Made by a program: the position numbers and the translations under genes | From: Martinezella tropici | Lineage (GTDB): Bacteria; Pseudomonadota; Alphaproteobacteria; Rhizobiales; Rhizobiaceae | Direction of reading: 5' to 3' | Assembly: GCF_003287875.1 (NCBI RefSeq) | Contig: NZ_QMKK01000056.1 | Coordinates: 1 to 64,000 of the forward strand | Length of the DNA stretch: 64,000 nucleotides | Notes under the pieces: generated by a model | The model's database searches: none | What the model was told of the DNA's origin: nothing | What the model saw: only the letters and a program-made list of their open reading frames with translations | Shown here: piece after piece, positions 1-8,832 of the stretch | How positions within the stretch are numbered: the first letter of the stretch is position 1 | Layout of the letters: each line of letters opens with the position of its first letter

Positions 1-207
1 GTCGGCATCAACCGGATCGCGGCCCCTGAGCGGGGCGAGGGCAAGAGCCGGCTGGTGGGGGATGTCGCCTATGGTGAAGCCTCCGAAGTCGCTGCCGCCA
101 TCACGCCGGTTCCGGGCGGTGTCGGACCGATGACGATCGCCATGCTGATGGCCAATACCGTCATTGCAGCACATCGCGCTGCGGGTAAGAAGCCGCCGAA
201 GTTTTGA
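1..207 (+). CDS. folD: FolD C-terminal end (methylenetetrahydrofolate dehydrogenase/cyclohydrolase), 5' truncated by window
   Basis: Open from the window edge to a TGA at 205-207. The 68 visible residues carry the C-terminal FolD signature TPVPGGVGPMTIAMLMANT, part of the NADP-binding half. FolD interconverts 5,10-methylene-THF and 10-formyl-THF in the cytoplasm. It lies 114 bp upstream of the dmmD gene on the same strand, which fits a role in handling C1 units released by the demethylation pathway downstream. The N-terminal catalytic part is outside the window. The family call is secure; whether it is co-transcribed with dmm is inference. Confidence 0.93.
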   Translation, partial: VGINRIAAPERGEGKSRLVGDVAYGEASEVAAAITPVPGGVGPMTIAMLMANTVIAAHRAAGKKPPKF

Positions 208-321
208 GAGCGAAATACCATCCGGACGGCTAAGAAAAACCCTTCGGATCGGCTTGCCAAGGCGTGAAAGACGATTATAGTCAGGAAACAAATATTCCAT
301 AGAAGAAAAAGAGGGAACGAA

Positions 322-1455
322 ATGGCATTATCATGGCGTTTCTCCGCCTTGGCGGACCGGCACCGTGCTCTCGGATCGAAACTCGAGGACTGGAGCGGCA
401 TGGGAACCGCCTGGACCTACGAGAAGGACATGTCGCAGGAACACGTCGCGATCCGCACCAAAGCCGGCATCATGGACGTTTCCGGCCTCAAGAAGGTGCA
501 TCTGGTCGGACCGCACGCCATTGCCGTGCTCGACTATATCACCACCCGCGACATGTCGAAGATCTATCCCGGCCGCTCGGTCTATGCCGCGATGCTCAAC
601 GACCGCGGCTACTTCACCGACGACTGCATCGTCTACCGCACCGGTCCGAATTCCTGGATGCTGGTGCATGGTTCGGGCTCCGGCCACGAGGAAGTGCTCA
701 AGCAGGCGGCCGGCCGCAACTGCGCTGTCCTCTTCGACGACGATCTGCACGATCTGTCGCTGCAGGGTCCTGTCGCCGTCGACTATCTCGCAAAATATGT
801 GCCCGGCATACGCGATCTCAAATACTTCCATCACATGCAGACGACGCTGTTCGGCGCGCCCGTGATGATCTCGCGCACCGGCTATACCGGCGAGCGCGGT
901 TATGAAATTTTCGTGCGTGGCCAGGATGCGCCGATGATCTGGGATCGCATCGTCGCGGAAGGCGAGGAGATGGGGATCATTCCCTGCTGCTTCAGCGTCC
1001 TCGACATGCTGCGTGTCGAAAGCTATCTGCTCTTTTATCCCTACGATAACTCGCAGATGTATCCCTTCGCTGACCAGCCGCCCGGCGACAGCCTCTGGGA
1101 GCTCGGCCTCGACTTCACGGTCAGCCCGGGAAAGACGGGTTTCCGTGGCGCCGAGGAACATGCGCGCCTCAAGGGCAAGGAACGCTTCAAGATTTTTGGC
1201 ATGCTGATCGATGCGGACGGTCCGGCCGATCTCGGCGACGAGGTCTATGCCGAGGGCAAAAAGGTTGGTGTCATCACCTGCCCCTGCTATTCGACCTTGA
1301 CCAAGAAATCGATGGCGATCGCCCGCCTCGATGTCGACAAGGCGGTGCAGGGCACCAAGCTTGAAGTGCGCGGCAAGAGCCTCAATGCGAGTGCCATCGC
1401 CCATACGCTTCCGTTCGACGACCCTGAAAAGAAGAAGAGGACGGCTATCGGTTAA
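322..1455 (+). CDS. dmmD: GcvT-like tetrahydrofolate-dependent aminomethyltransferase, DmmD-type
   Basis: 377 residues, ATG preceded by GAGGGA at 311-316. The protein has the aminomethyltransferase (GcvT) fold pattern: a folate-binding N-terminal part, the conserved 'SRTGYTGERGYEIF' block around residue 180 and a C-terminal barrel-like domain. It is not the glycine-cleavage T protein itself, because gcvH and gcvP are absent. Its position as first gene before DmmA-, DmmB- and DmmC-like genes matches the dmmDABC order described for dimethylamine users. The likely role is transferring or conjugating the released C1 group to THF. The stop codon at 1453-1455 touches the Shine-Dalgarno of the next gene, so the genes form an operon. 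The exact substrate is inferred from context only. Confidence 0.75.
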   Translation: MALSWRFSALADRHRALGSKLEDWSGMGTAWTYEKDMSQEHVAIRTKAGIMDVSGLKKVHLVGPHAIAVLDYITTRDMSKIYPGRSVYAAMLNDRGYFTDDCIVYRTGPNSWMLVHGSGSGHEEVLKQAAGRNCAVLFDDDLHDLSLQGPVAVDYLAKYVPGIRDLKYFHHMQTTLFGAPVMISRTGYTGERGYEIFVRGQDAPMIWDRIVAEGEEMGIIPCCFSVLDMLRVESYLLFYPYDNSQMYPFADQPPGDSLWELGLDFTVSPGKTGFRGAEEHARLKGKERFKIFGMLIDADGPADLGDEVYAEGKKVGVITCPCYSTLTKKSMAIARLDVDKAVQGTKLEVRGKSLNASAIAHTLPFDDPEKKKRTAIG

Positions 1456-1465
1456 GGAGGCGCTC

Positions 1466-2071
1466 ATGCTTGTCGAAGGCATCAAGAGCCGGCCGGTCTA
1501 CAAAGGGCTCTCCATCCAGCCGCACGCCCGGCGGCATCTGTTCGCGCTGGAAGGTGAGGGGGCCAATGCCCTCCTCGACCAGACGGTCGGGCTTGACGGT
1601 ACCATCCTGTCGCGCAGCGAGATCCTCTATGTCGCGCGCGGTTCGCAGGGCAGGGGCCATGATGAGGCCCTGCGCGGGCTCGGCGCCGACATGTTCTTCA
1701 CGGCGCCGACCATTGCGACGTTGCTCTTCCGCCTGAAAGGCTCGCTCGCAACGGCTCACATGGGCACGCGGCTTTATATCGCCGGCACGGAAGGTTTTAT
1801 CGGCCAGGCGATGATGGTGGCGTTGGACCTTGGCATGGATCATGCCTCGATCATCACGGAGCATCGCGGCTCGCTTGCAAGACGGGTGCAATGCGTCCAC
1901 TGCAAGGGCATCACCGACGATGTCACGCATAGTCCTTTTGCCTGCAGCCATTGCGGGCTTCCGCTCTTGGTGCGCGACCATTATTCGCGCCGGCTCGGCG
2001 CCTTCCAGGGCGTCAACATCGATGCGGAAGAGCCGGGCACGGCGCCTGATCCCGAGGAGTTGTTCCTGTGA
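1466..2071 (+). CDS. dmmA: Dimethylamine monooxygenase subunit DmmA-like protein
   Basis: 201 residues. I start at ATG 1466 rather than further upstream because AGGAGG at 1455-1460 sits five bases before it. The N-terminal part resembles the DmmA-like N-domain. The C-terminal part has two CxxC pairs (C143/C146 and C160/C163), consistent with a small zinc-ribbon- or rubredoxin-like domain. It lies between dmmD and the reductase gene and overlaps the latter at GTGA, so the subunits are translationally coupled. The family call comes mainly from the gene order D-A-B-C and the four-cysteine tail. DmmABC oxidatively demethylates dimethylamine to methylamine and formaldehyde. Confidence 0.72.
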   Translation: MLVEGIKSRPVYKGLSIQPHARRHLFALEGEGANALLDQTVGLDGTILSRSEILYVARGSQGRGHDEALRGLGADMFFTAPTIATLLFRLKGSLATAHMGTRLYIAGTEGFIGQAMMVALDLGMDHASIITEHRGSLARRVQCVHCKGITDDVTHSPFACSHCGLPLLVRDHYSRRLGAFQGVNIDAEEPGTAPDPEELFL

Positions 2072-3033
2072 GCGGTGGTACGGAAATTCCGGTTCGTGTC
2101 GCGAAGGTGACGCCCGTCGCCGATCGCATCAAGCGCTTCCGCTTCGAGCGTCTTGATGGCGCGCCGATGCCTTATTTTTCCGGTGGCGCCCATGTCATCG
2201 TCTCGATGAATGACGAGGGCCATGTGCGCCGCAACGCCTATTCGCTGATGTCGCCGCCGCATGATTGCTCGGCCTATGAGATCAGCGTGCTGCGTGTCGA
2301 GGACTCGCGCGGCGGTTCCGCCTTCATGCATGAGAAGGTGCGTGAGGGTGACGAGCTCAAGGTCAGCTATCCCGTCAATCTGTTCCAGCCGGACTGGCGC
2401 GGGCGCAAGCATCTTTTGATCGCCGGCGGCATCGGCATTACGCCCTTCATCGCGATGATGCAGCAGTTCTCGCGCGAGGGCGCGAATTTCGAGCTGCATT
2501 ATGCCGTGCGTTCGATCGATCGCGGCGCCTATTGTCAGGAACTTGTCGAGCAATACGGCTCGCAGCGGGTGAAGATCTATTGCGACGCCGATCGCAATTT
2601 CATGCCTCTGGCACGTCTGCTCGAAAGCCAGCCGCTCGGCACGCATCTCTATGTGTGCGGCCCGACCGGCATGATCGACAGCGTGTTGAAAACGGGTATA
2701 GAAGCCGGCTGGCCGGAACAGAACCTGCATTCCGAACGCTTCCTGTCTTCCCAGCCCGGCAAGCCCTTCTCCATCATGCTGACGCGGTCGGGCAAGACCG
2801 TTCACGTCGGCCATCACGAGAGCATGTTGGAGGCGATCGAGGCTGTCGGCATCGATGCGCCCTTCCTCTGTCGCGGCGGCGCCTGCGGGCAGTGCGAGAC
2901 GGGTGTTGCCGTCTGCGACGGCAAGCTTCTGCACAATGACGTCTATCTGAGCGACGAAGAAAAGGCCTCCGGCCGAAAAGTGATGATCTGCGTCTCCCGC
3001 TTCGAGGGAAGCGCGCTGCATCTCGACCTCTAA
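2068..3033 (+). CDS. dmmB: Dimethylamine monooxygenase reductase subunit (PDR/VanB-type flavin and 2Fe-2S protein)
   Basis: 321 residues with a GTG start overlapping the dmmA stop. Domain order is a flavin-binding barrel with RNAYS near residue 55, an NAD-binding half with GGIGITP at 120-126 and VCGPTGM at 196-202, then a C-terminal plant-type 2Fe-2S ferredoxin with C268, C273, C276 and C308. This is the classical phthalate dioxygenase reductase/VanB layout. It would move electrons from NAD(P)H through flavin and 2Fe-2S to the heme-type oxygenase subunit encoded just downstream. The reductase family is certain; assignment to dimethylamine is by context. Confidence 0.85.
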   Translation: MSGGTEIPVRVAKVTPVADRIKRFRFERLDGAPMPYFSGGAHVIVSMNDEGHVRRNAYSLMSPPHDCSAYEISVLRVEDSRGGSAFMHEKVREGDELKVSYPVNLFQPDWRGRKHLLIAGGIGITPFIAMMQQFSREGANFELHYAVRSIDRGAYCQELVEQYGSQRVKIYCDADRNFMPLARLLESQPLGTHLYVCGPTGMIDSVLKTGIEAGWPEQNLHSERFLSSQPGKPFSIMLTRSGKTVHVGHHESMLEAIEAVGIDAPFLCRGGACGQCETGVAVCDGKLLHNDVYLSDEEKASGRKVMICVSRFEGSALHLDL

Positions 3034-3062
3034 GCATCCGGCCGATATCCAGGAGAATGGGC

Positions 3063-4103
3063 ATGGCAATCGCCTTCAAGCAGGAAACGTTTCGGGACGA
3101 CTTTACCTACCGCAACAGTCCGGAAAACATCCGGCGTTTTCCGTTCCCTTTCGATCGCGACGAATACATGTATTCGGTCAACATGGAACCGCATGTGAAG
3201 GGGCGGAAGAATACGGTCTACGAAAGCCTCATCGACGTCGACGAGCACTATGTCGCCGAGATGCATGACCGGGCCCTGGTGCTGAAGGAAGATCCCTTAC
3301 GCTATCAGGCGCTGCCGCACATGATGACAGCGCAATGGGACACGCTGGAACTCTTGATGGAAGAGCAGGCGGCCGGCTATCCCGAGCATTTCACGCTCAC
3401 CAAGAATGGCGATCAATGGCGCTGGATCAATAGGCCGCTCGGCATAGACGACACCTTCACCTTCGGCGATGCGTCCACGTTGCCTTACGAACCCTTCGAA
3501 TACATCACCCGCCAGGCGCAGGGTGATTTCTGCATCGTCGACCAGCGTGACGGCAATCTCTGGATGGATGCCGGCATGGTGACGACCCAGGCCGATTGGT
3601 CGCTTGATTTCGATATCGGCATGAACTTCATGGAATGGCATGGGCCGGTGCCGCTCGCCCATCAGATCGGCGTCTTCGACCGCGCGCTGAAATTCCTCTT
3701 GAACCTGCAGCAGGGCAAGCCGACGCGCCGGTTCAACTGGACCATGACGATCAATCCCCGCCTCGATACCAGCCCCGAAAACTACCCGAAGTGGGGTCCG
3801 GATCGCACCACGGTGACGCCTGAGAATGTCGGCGAAAAGGTGCATCTGCGCGTCGAGTTGCAGAGCCTGTGGCGTCTGCCGCGCTCGAACGCCATTCTCT
3901 TCGTCATCCGCTGCTATCTGATGAACATGAACGAGCTCGTTACCGTGCCGAAATGGGCGCGCCGCTTCCCGCGTGTGCTCAAAACCTTGCCGCCGGAGCT
4001 CATCGACTACAAGGGCCTGACGCGCTTCCGCCAGACCACGATCGACTGGCTGTCGCAATATGATGACGGCGCGCCGACCAGCCCCGGCATCTTCCCGGAT
4101 TGA
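3063..4103 (+). CDS. dmmC: Heme-dependent oxidative N-demethylase family protein (DUF3445), DmmC-like
   Basis: 346 residues from ATG 3063. An ATG at 3057 is in frame, but it abuts the Shine-Dalgarno AGGAGA at 3051-3056, so 3063 is better spaced. The sequence resembles the DUF3445/HDOD family: an N-terminal FPFDRDEYMYSVNM block and several conserved W and H residues such as WRWINRPLG and MEWHGPVP. Members are heme proteins found with the DmmA/DmmB partners. It is likely the catalytic subunit binding oxygen and dimethylamine. The gene ends 68 bp before tmm. I cannot identify the axial heme ligand from sequence alone. Confidence 0.78.
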   Translation: MAIAFKQETFRDDFTYRNSPENIRRFPFPFDRDEYMYSVNMEPHVKGRKNTVYESLIDVDEHYVAEMHDRALVLKEDPLRYQALPHMMTAQWDTLELLMEEQAAGYPEHFTLTKNGDQWRWINRPLGIDDTFTFGDASTLPYEPFEYITRQAQGDFCIVDQRDGNLWMDAGMVTTQADWSLDFDIGMNFMEWHGPVPLAHQIGVFDRALKFLLNLQQGKPTRRFNWTMTINPRLDTSPENYPKWGPDRTTVTPENVGEKVHLRVELQSLWRLPRSNAILFVIRCYLMNMNELVTVPKWARRFPRVLKTLPPELIDYKGLTRFRQTTIDWLSQYDDGAPTSPGIFPD

Positions 4104-4171
4104 TGCCGGACGCGGCGCGAAACGACTGCATGCAATAAGAACTTCGATACAATCGAGAAGGGGAATGCCAC

Positions 4172-5509
4172 ATGACACGAGTTGCCGTTATCGGTGCCGG
4201 CCCTTCGGGCCTTGCCCAGCTAAGGGCCTTTCAATCGGCCGCAAAGAAGGGTGCTGATATCCCGGAAGTCGTCTGCTTCGAAAAGCAGGCGGATTGGGGC
4301 GGCCTTTGGAACTATACCTGGCGCACAGGCCTCGATGAATATGGCGAACCGGTGCATGGCAGCATGTATCGCTATCTCTGGTCGAACGGCCCGAAGGAAT
4401 GCCTGGAATTTGCCGATTATTCCTTCGAGGAGCATTTCGGCAAGCCGATCGCCTCCTATCCGCCGCGCGCCGTGCTTTGGGACTATATCAAGGGCCGTGT
4501 CGAGAAGGCCGATGTACGCAAATGGGTGCGCTTCAGCACGCCGGTTCGCATGGTGCGCTTCGATGAAGAGACGAAGAAGTTCACGGTAACCGCGCATGAT
4601 CGCCCCCAAGACCGGATGTATGACGAGGAGTTCGACTATGTCGTCGTCGCCTCTGGCCACTTCTCGACGCCGAACGTGCCCTATTTCGAAGGGGTGAAGA
4701 CCTTCAACGGTCGTGTGCTGCATGCCCACGATTTTCGTGATGCGCTGGAGTTCAAGGGCAAGGACGTGTTGCTCGTCGGCCGTAGCTATTCGGCCGAGGA
4801 TATCGGCTCGCAATGCTGGAAATACGGCGCAAAATCGGTGACGACAAGCTATCGCTCTAAGCCGATGGGCTTCAAATGGCCCGAGAATTTCGAAGAGCGG
4901 CCGCTGTTGACGCGTCTTGAAAACAAGACGGCCTATTTCCTCGACGGCTCATCGAAGGATGTCGACGCGCTGATCCTCTGCACAGGCTATCAGCATCATT
5001 TCCCCTTCCTGCCCGATGACCTCCGGCTGAAGACGGCCAACCGGCTCTGGGCCGATCATCTCTACAAGGGCGTGATCTTCGACAAGAACCCGCAGCTTTT
5101 CTACATCGGCATGCAGGATCAGTTCTACACTTTCAACATGTTCGACGTGCAGGCCTGGCGGGCGCGCGATGTCATGATGGGCCGCATCAAGCTGCCGCCC
5201 GAAGCGGAACTGCAGGCGAACTTCGACAAGTGGCGCGCCCGCGAGGAAACGCTTGAGGATGCCGAGCAGATGATCTGGTATCAGGGCGACTACGTGAAGG
5301 AGCTGCTCGCAGAGACCGATTATCCGAGCTTCGATATCGAAGGCACGAACAGGACCTTCATGGAATGGGAGCATCACAAGGCGGAAAACATCATGGGCTT
5401 CCGCGATCATGCCTACCGCTCGCTGATGACCGGCACCATGTCGCCGACACATCATACGCCCTGGGTCGACGCGCTCGATGATTCCATGGAGGAATATCTG
5501 CGCAATTGA
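4172..5509 (+). CDS. tmm: Trimethylamine monooxygenase (flavin-containing monooxygenase)
   Basis: 445 residues, ATG with AAGGGG upstream. It has the FAD site GAGPSG at residues 8-13, the FMO fingerprint FxGxxxHxxxF at 178-188 (FNGRVLHAHDF) and the second nucleotide site GRSYSAED at 203-210. Length and motif spacing match bacterial Tmm, which uses NADPH and O2 to make TMAO from trimethylamine and can oxidise dimethyl sulfide. It is the last plus-strand gene before a terminator at 5533-5570. With tdm nearby it forms the first two steps of trimethylamine degradation. Another FMO substrate is possible but unlikely in this context. Confidence 0.87.
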   Translation: MTRVAVIGAGPSGLAQLRAFQSAAKKGADIPEVVCFEKQADWGGLWNYTWRTGLDEYGEPVHGSMYRYLWSNGPKECLEFADYSFEEHFGKPIASYPPRAVLWDYIKGRVEKADVRKWVRFSTPVRMVRFDEETKKFTVTAHDRPQDRMYDEEFDYVVVASGHFSTPNVPYFEGVKTFNGRVLHAHDFRDALEFKGKDVLLVGRSYSAEDIGSQCWKYGAKSVTTSYRSKPMGFKWPENFEERPLLTRLENKTAYFLDGSSKDVDALILCTGYQHHFPFLPDDLRLKTANRLWADHLYKGVIFDKNPQLFYIGMQDQFYTFNMFDVQAWRARDVMMGRIKLPPEAELQANFDKWRAREETLEDAEQMIWYQGDYVKELLAETDYPSFDIEGTNRTFMEWEHHKAENIMGFRDHAYRSLMTGTMSPTHHTPWVDALDDSMEEYLRN

Positions 5510-5532
5510 TCCTTGACCATTTCCCCACCTGA

Positions 5533-5570
5533 CCGGCAAGGGAGGCGAAAGCAGCCTTTGCCGGATTTTT
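5533..5570 (+). terminator. Intrinsic terminator after tmm
   Basis: Ten-base arms 5533-5542 and 5555-5564 pair with one G-U, around a 12-base loop, followed by ATTTTT. It sits 24 bp after the tmm stop and closes the plus-strand dmm-tmm operon. Confidence 0.8.
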
Positions 5571-5615
5571 ATGCGTTGAGACGAAACGAGTTCATCCGCA
5601 ACCTTCTCTTCGGGC

Positions 5616-6254
5616 ATGGCTTCCATGGATTTTCAGACAAGCGTTCTCGGCCGTATGGCGGGTTTTCTCTATCGCTGCCGGGCGGACGAAAACTATACGA
5701 TGCTTGAGATGACCGACGGCATCGAGCGTATCTTCGGCTATCCCGCAGATGAGATCATCGGCAACCGCGCGCGAACCTTTACTTCGATCATGTGCGAGGA
5801 TGATATTCCGCTCATGGATGAGCTTGTCGGCAAGGCTTTGGAAAGCCGCACCGACTGGACGATGGAGTATCGCATCCGTCATCGCGACGGCCATTTCCTC
5901 TGGGTGACGGAGACCGGCGGCGGTGTCTGGGACGAGGCCGGGGAGCTTCTTTATCTTGAAGGCAGTATCCTGAATATCGAATCGCTCTACCAGCGCCTCG
6001 ACGAGCAGACCGCGGACATGCGGGTCACGGCATCGAAGACCAACGAGATCCTGCAGTCGCTGCGCTACTTGAAGCTGCTTGCCGTCAATGCCGGCATCGA
6101 GGCGGCAAGAGCGGGCACGGCCGGATCGGGTTTTGCGGTCCTGGCGGCAGAGATGCGTACGCTTGCCAACTCCTCGGAAGAGGCGGCACGCGCAATCTCG
6201 GCCGCGCAGAAGAAGTCGGATCAGGATCGCGGCCGCGTCTTCTGCGGATCGTAG
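5616..6254 (+). CDS. Short PAS-domain protein with a truncated chemoreceptor signalling segment
   Basis: 212 residues. Residues about 10-120 form a PAS fold (FGYPADEIIGNRA, HRDGHFLWVTE). Residues about 130-190 resemble the tip of a methyl-accepting chemotaxis protein (LAVNAGIEAARAGTAGSGFAVLAAEMR). A normal receptor signalling domain is much longer, and here the last dozen residues (KKSDQDRGRVFCGS) look unrelated. The 3' end overlaps the tdm 3' end on the other strand by 34 bases, so the receptor tail may have been lost by rearrangement. No membrane segment is present, so it would be cytoplasmic. No strong Shine-Dalgarno precedes ATG 5616; ATG 5625 is an alternative. Confidence 0.65.
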   Translation: MASMDFQTSVLGRMAGFLYRCRADENYTMLEMTDGIERIFGYPADEIIGNRARTFTSIMCEDDIPLMDELVGKALESRTDWTMEYRIRHRDGHFLWVTETGGGVWDEAGELLYLEGSILNIESLYQRLDEQTADMRVTASKTNEILQSLRYLKLLAVNAGIEAARAGTAGSGFAVLAAEMRTLANSSEEAARAISAAQKKSDQDRGRVFCGS

Positions 6255-8590
6255 TGAGAAAGCGGCACGATGACAGCCGGAAGCCGCTTTTGCTGACCAT
6301 CCAGCTTGCCGATCTCGACCTTGGTTCCAACAGCCGCATGCGTGACGTCGACACGGGCGAGCGCGATGGTTTTGCCGAGGATCGGCGACCGTGTGGCGCT
6401 GGTGACCACGCCGATCTGCGCGCGGCCGATATGGATGCAATCGCCATGTCCGATGGACTCGTTGGCCTCGATATCAAGTCCGACCATCAGATGCCGTGGG
6501 TTTTCCTTTCGCCTGACCAACGCCTCGCGCCCGATGAAATCGTCCTGCTTGGATTTCAGCGGAACAGTGAAGCCGATGCCGGCCTCGAAAGGATCGGTCT
6601 GATCGTCGAATTCGTGATGGGCAAAGACCAGGCCCGCCTCGATACGAACCATATCGAGCGCCTCAAGACCCATCGGCTTCAGCCCGTAAGGCTCGCCGGC
6701 TTTCCAGACAGCGTCAAAGACTGTTACCGCATCCTTCGGATGGCAGAAGATCTCGTAGCCGAGCTCGCCGGTATAGCCGGTGCGCGAGACGACGACCGGT
6801 GCTCCCTCGAAATGGCCGATGCGGCCGACGGTGAAGCGGAACCATTCCAGCTCGCCGATGGTTGGTTGGCGCGGCGCCGTCCAGATGATCTCCTTGAGGA
6901 TATCGCGGCTCTTCGGGCCTTGCAGGGCGATATTGTGCATCTGGTCGGTGGAGGAGCGGACCCAGGCCTTGAAGCCCTTCTTCTCCGCCTGCTCGCGCAG
7001 CCAAATGCCGCTATAGTCGTCGCCGCCGATCCAGCGGAAGTTTTTGTCTGCGAGGCGGAACAGCGTGCCATCGTCGATCATGCCGCCATGTTCGTAGCAC
7101 ATGGCGGAATAGACGACCTGGCCGGTCGAGAGCTTGCGCACGTCTCGCGTCAGGCAATATTGCAGCAATTCCTCGGCATCCGGCCCTGTCACCTCGAACT
7201 TGCGAAGTGGCGAGAGATCCATCACCACGGCGCGTTCGCGACAGGCCCAATATTCCTCGACCGGCCCTTCCGAGGAGAAGCGGTTCGGCAGCCAGAAGCC
7301 GCGATATTCCGTGTAGTCGCGTGTCATGGCGGAAAGGCGCGGGTGAAACGCGGTTTCCCGCGTCAGTTCGGGGTCGGCGTCAGGGGTCATGCGATAGGCC
7401 ACCGCTCGTGTGAATTTTTCTTTGCCGGAAAAGGTGCGCACGTGGATATCGGTCGGGTCCCAGCCATTGGCCGCGTCGATGTCATCGGGGCAGGAGGAGG
7501 AGACACAGACAAGATCCGTCAGGGCGCGCATCAGGACGTAATCGCCGGGCCTGGACCAGGGCTCGTCGAGATAGAGCTGGTTATTGTGATCGACATTGGT
7601 GTTGTAGAAGTAGTTGAGTGCCTCCCACCCCTTTCGGCCGGCGATTCCATAGGGAGCGAGCGCCGCGTTGAAATTGTCGGTGCAGTTCACGTGGCCGGGA
7701 TAGCCCATGTCGTCATAGTAGCGGGAGTTGCAGGCCGTTGCGAAGGCGTCGTGGCGGCCAACCGTGTCCTGCACGATTTCCACCAGCGGCTCGAAATCAC
7801 GGTCGAAGGCCTTGGAGGGAAGGCCGGGCGCTGGATAGCTGCGGCCGAGCAGGGTGCGGGTTACGGTTGAATCGAGCGCAAGGTCGAGGCCTTTGTCGAC
7901 CTTGCGGGCGGAGAAGGCCTGGAAATCGGTGCATTGCCGGCCGTAGACGTCGATGATCTGAATATATTCGCCGGCACGGACGAAATAGGCCGAAGCGGTC
8001 GCTGCCTTGACGCGGATGTCCTCGATCGGATCGGCGAGCGGTTCGGGGAGCGCGGATGCATAGTCTCGCAGGATGGTCGTGCGGCATATTCTGAGCTCGA
8101 TCGGCGTTGCCGTATCCTGCGTCTCCGGCGACATGGTCGTTCCCGGTGCGCAGGCGATCAGCAGGCCTTTGGTCGCGATGGTGAATTCCGCCGTGCTGCC
8201 GGCGCGAGATGACCCGCCGAAAAGGTGCAAAGCTGCCGCGGACGCCATGTCTGCTCCGCGCCGTTCCAGCGCTATCCTAACGCGGCCGGCGCTTTCATCT
8301 CCGGACGAAAGAATGGCTTTCAGACCTGTCGCTTCGCCGGTGAATGCCGACCCCAATCCTGCGGATTGAAAGCGGCCCTTCTCGTCGAGGAAGGTGAGCT
8401 CGCAGACCTGGCCACCTTCGCTATCCGTCACCGAAACCCGATCGCCGGGCTCGACGCGCACGACCAGCGACCCACCGCCCTTGCAGCGATAGCGTTCGGT
8501 ATCTTGCGGCAAGGCCGGAATGCCTGGGTAGCGGATGATGCTCGCCGAAATCGGCCGTATTCCGGCGGTCGGCGGATGGAGTTCTCGCAT
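6221..8590 (-). CDS. tdm: Trimethylamine N-oxide demethylase (DUF1989 plus GcvT fusion)
   Basis: 789 residues. The N-terminal half contains a DUF1989 domain (about 180-400); the C-terminal half (about 430-789) is a GcvT-type tetrahydrofolate-binding domain with SRTGYTGELGYEIF. This fusion is characteristic of Tdm, which converts TMAO to dimethylamine and formaldehyde. C287, H300, C303 and C367 (within VSSSCPDD) have spacings of 13, 3 and 64, which match the zinc ligands I recall for the Methylocella silvestris enzyme. The gene is divergent from the APC permease and convergent with the PAS gene. With tmm and dmmDABC it completes trimethylamine to methylamine. Confidence 0.86.
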   Translation of the reverse strand: MRELHPPTAGIRPISASIIRYPGIPALPQDTERYRCKGGGSLVVRVEPGDRVSVTDSEGGQVCELTFLDEKGRFQSAGLGSAFTGEATGLKAILSSGDESAGRVRIALERRGADMASAAALHLFGGSSRAGSTAEFTIATKGLLIACAPGTTMSPETQDTATPIELRICRTTILRDYASALPEPLADPIEDIRVKAATASAYFVRAGEYIQIIDVYGRQCTDFQAFSARKVDKGLDLALDSTVTRTLLGRSYPAPGLPSKAFDRDFEPLVEIVQDTVGRHDAFATACNSRYYDDMGYPGHVNCTDNFNAALAPYGIAGRKGWEALNYFYNTNVDHNNQLYLDEPWSRPGDYVLMRALTDLVCVSSSCPDDIDAANGWDPTDIHVRTFSGKEKFTRAVAYRMTPDADPELTRETAFHPRLSAMTRDYTEYRGFWLPNRFSSEGPVEEYWACRERAVVMDLSPLRKFEVTGPDAEELLQYCLTRDVRKLSTGQVVYSAMCYEHGGMIDDGTLFRLADKNFRWIGGDDYSGIWLREQAEKKGFKAWVRSSTDQMHNIALQGPKSRDILKEIIWTAPRQPTIGELEWFRFTVGRIGHFEGAPVVVSRTGYTGELGYEIFCHPKDAVTVFDAVWKAGEPYGLKPMGLEALDMVRIEAGLVFAHHEFDDQTDPFEAGIGFTVPLKSKQDDFIGREALVRRKENPRHLMVGLDIEANESIGHGDCIHIGRAQIGVVTSATRSPILGKTIALARVDVTHAAVGTKVEIGKLDGQQKRLPAVIVPLSHYDPQKTRPRS

Positions 8591-8662
8591 TAAACCCTCT
8601 CGGGAAATAGGTGCATCGAGGCACTGGAATCATGCTGACAAAATGCCGATGGAAAGTAAAGG

Positions 8663-8711
8663 GATATTGACTAAAAAGAAAATATCTTCACTATGCATAA
8701 AGGGCATGCAT
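8663..8711. promoter_or_regulatory. AT-rich dyads in the tdm/permease divergent promoter region
   Basis: The 242-bp space between the divergent tdm and permease genes is AT-rich. It contains the inverted repeat GATATT/AATATC (8663-8668, 8681-8686) and two ATGCAT palindromes (8693-8698, 8706-8711). These are plausible binding sites for a shared regulator, but no regulator gene is adjacent. Confidence 0.35.
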
Positions 8712-8832
8712 CTGGAAATCCGCGCACAGACTCGGCTCACGAAAACCTCCAGCACGCCCCGCAATGCCATGGGAGGCACGTTCAGGGAGACGTACGAGAG
8801 ATACGTCCGGAACAAATTGGGGAATTTCATCG

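Noticed and set aside
331..1485. 384-codon minus-strand frame opposite dmmD
   Set aside because: Shadow of the GcvT-like gene, no ribosome site, no domain.
6254..7870. 538-codon plus-strand frame opposite tdm
   Set aside because: Lies antisense to a protein with full Tdm domains and shows no domain of its own; a GC-rich shadow frame.
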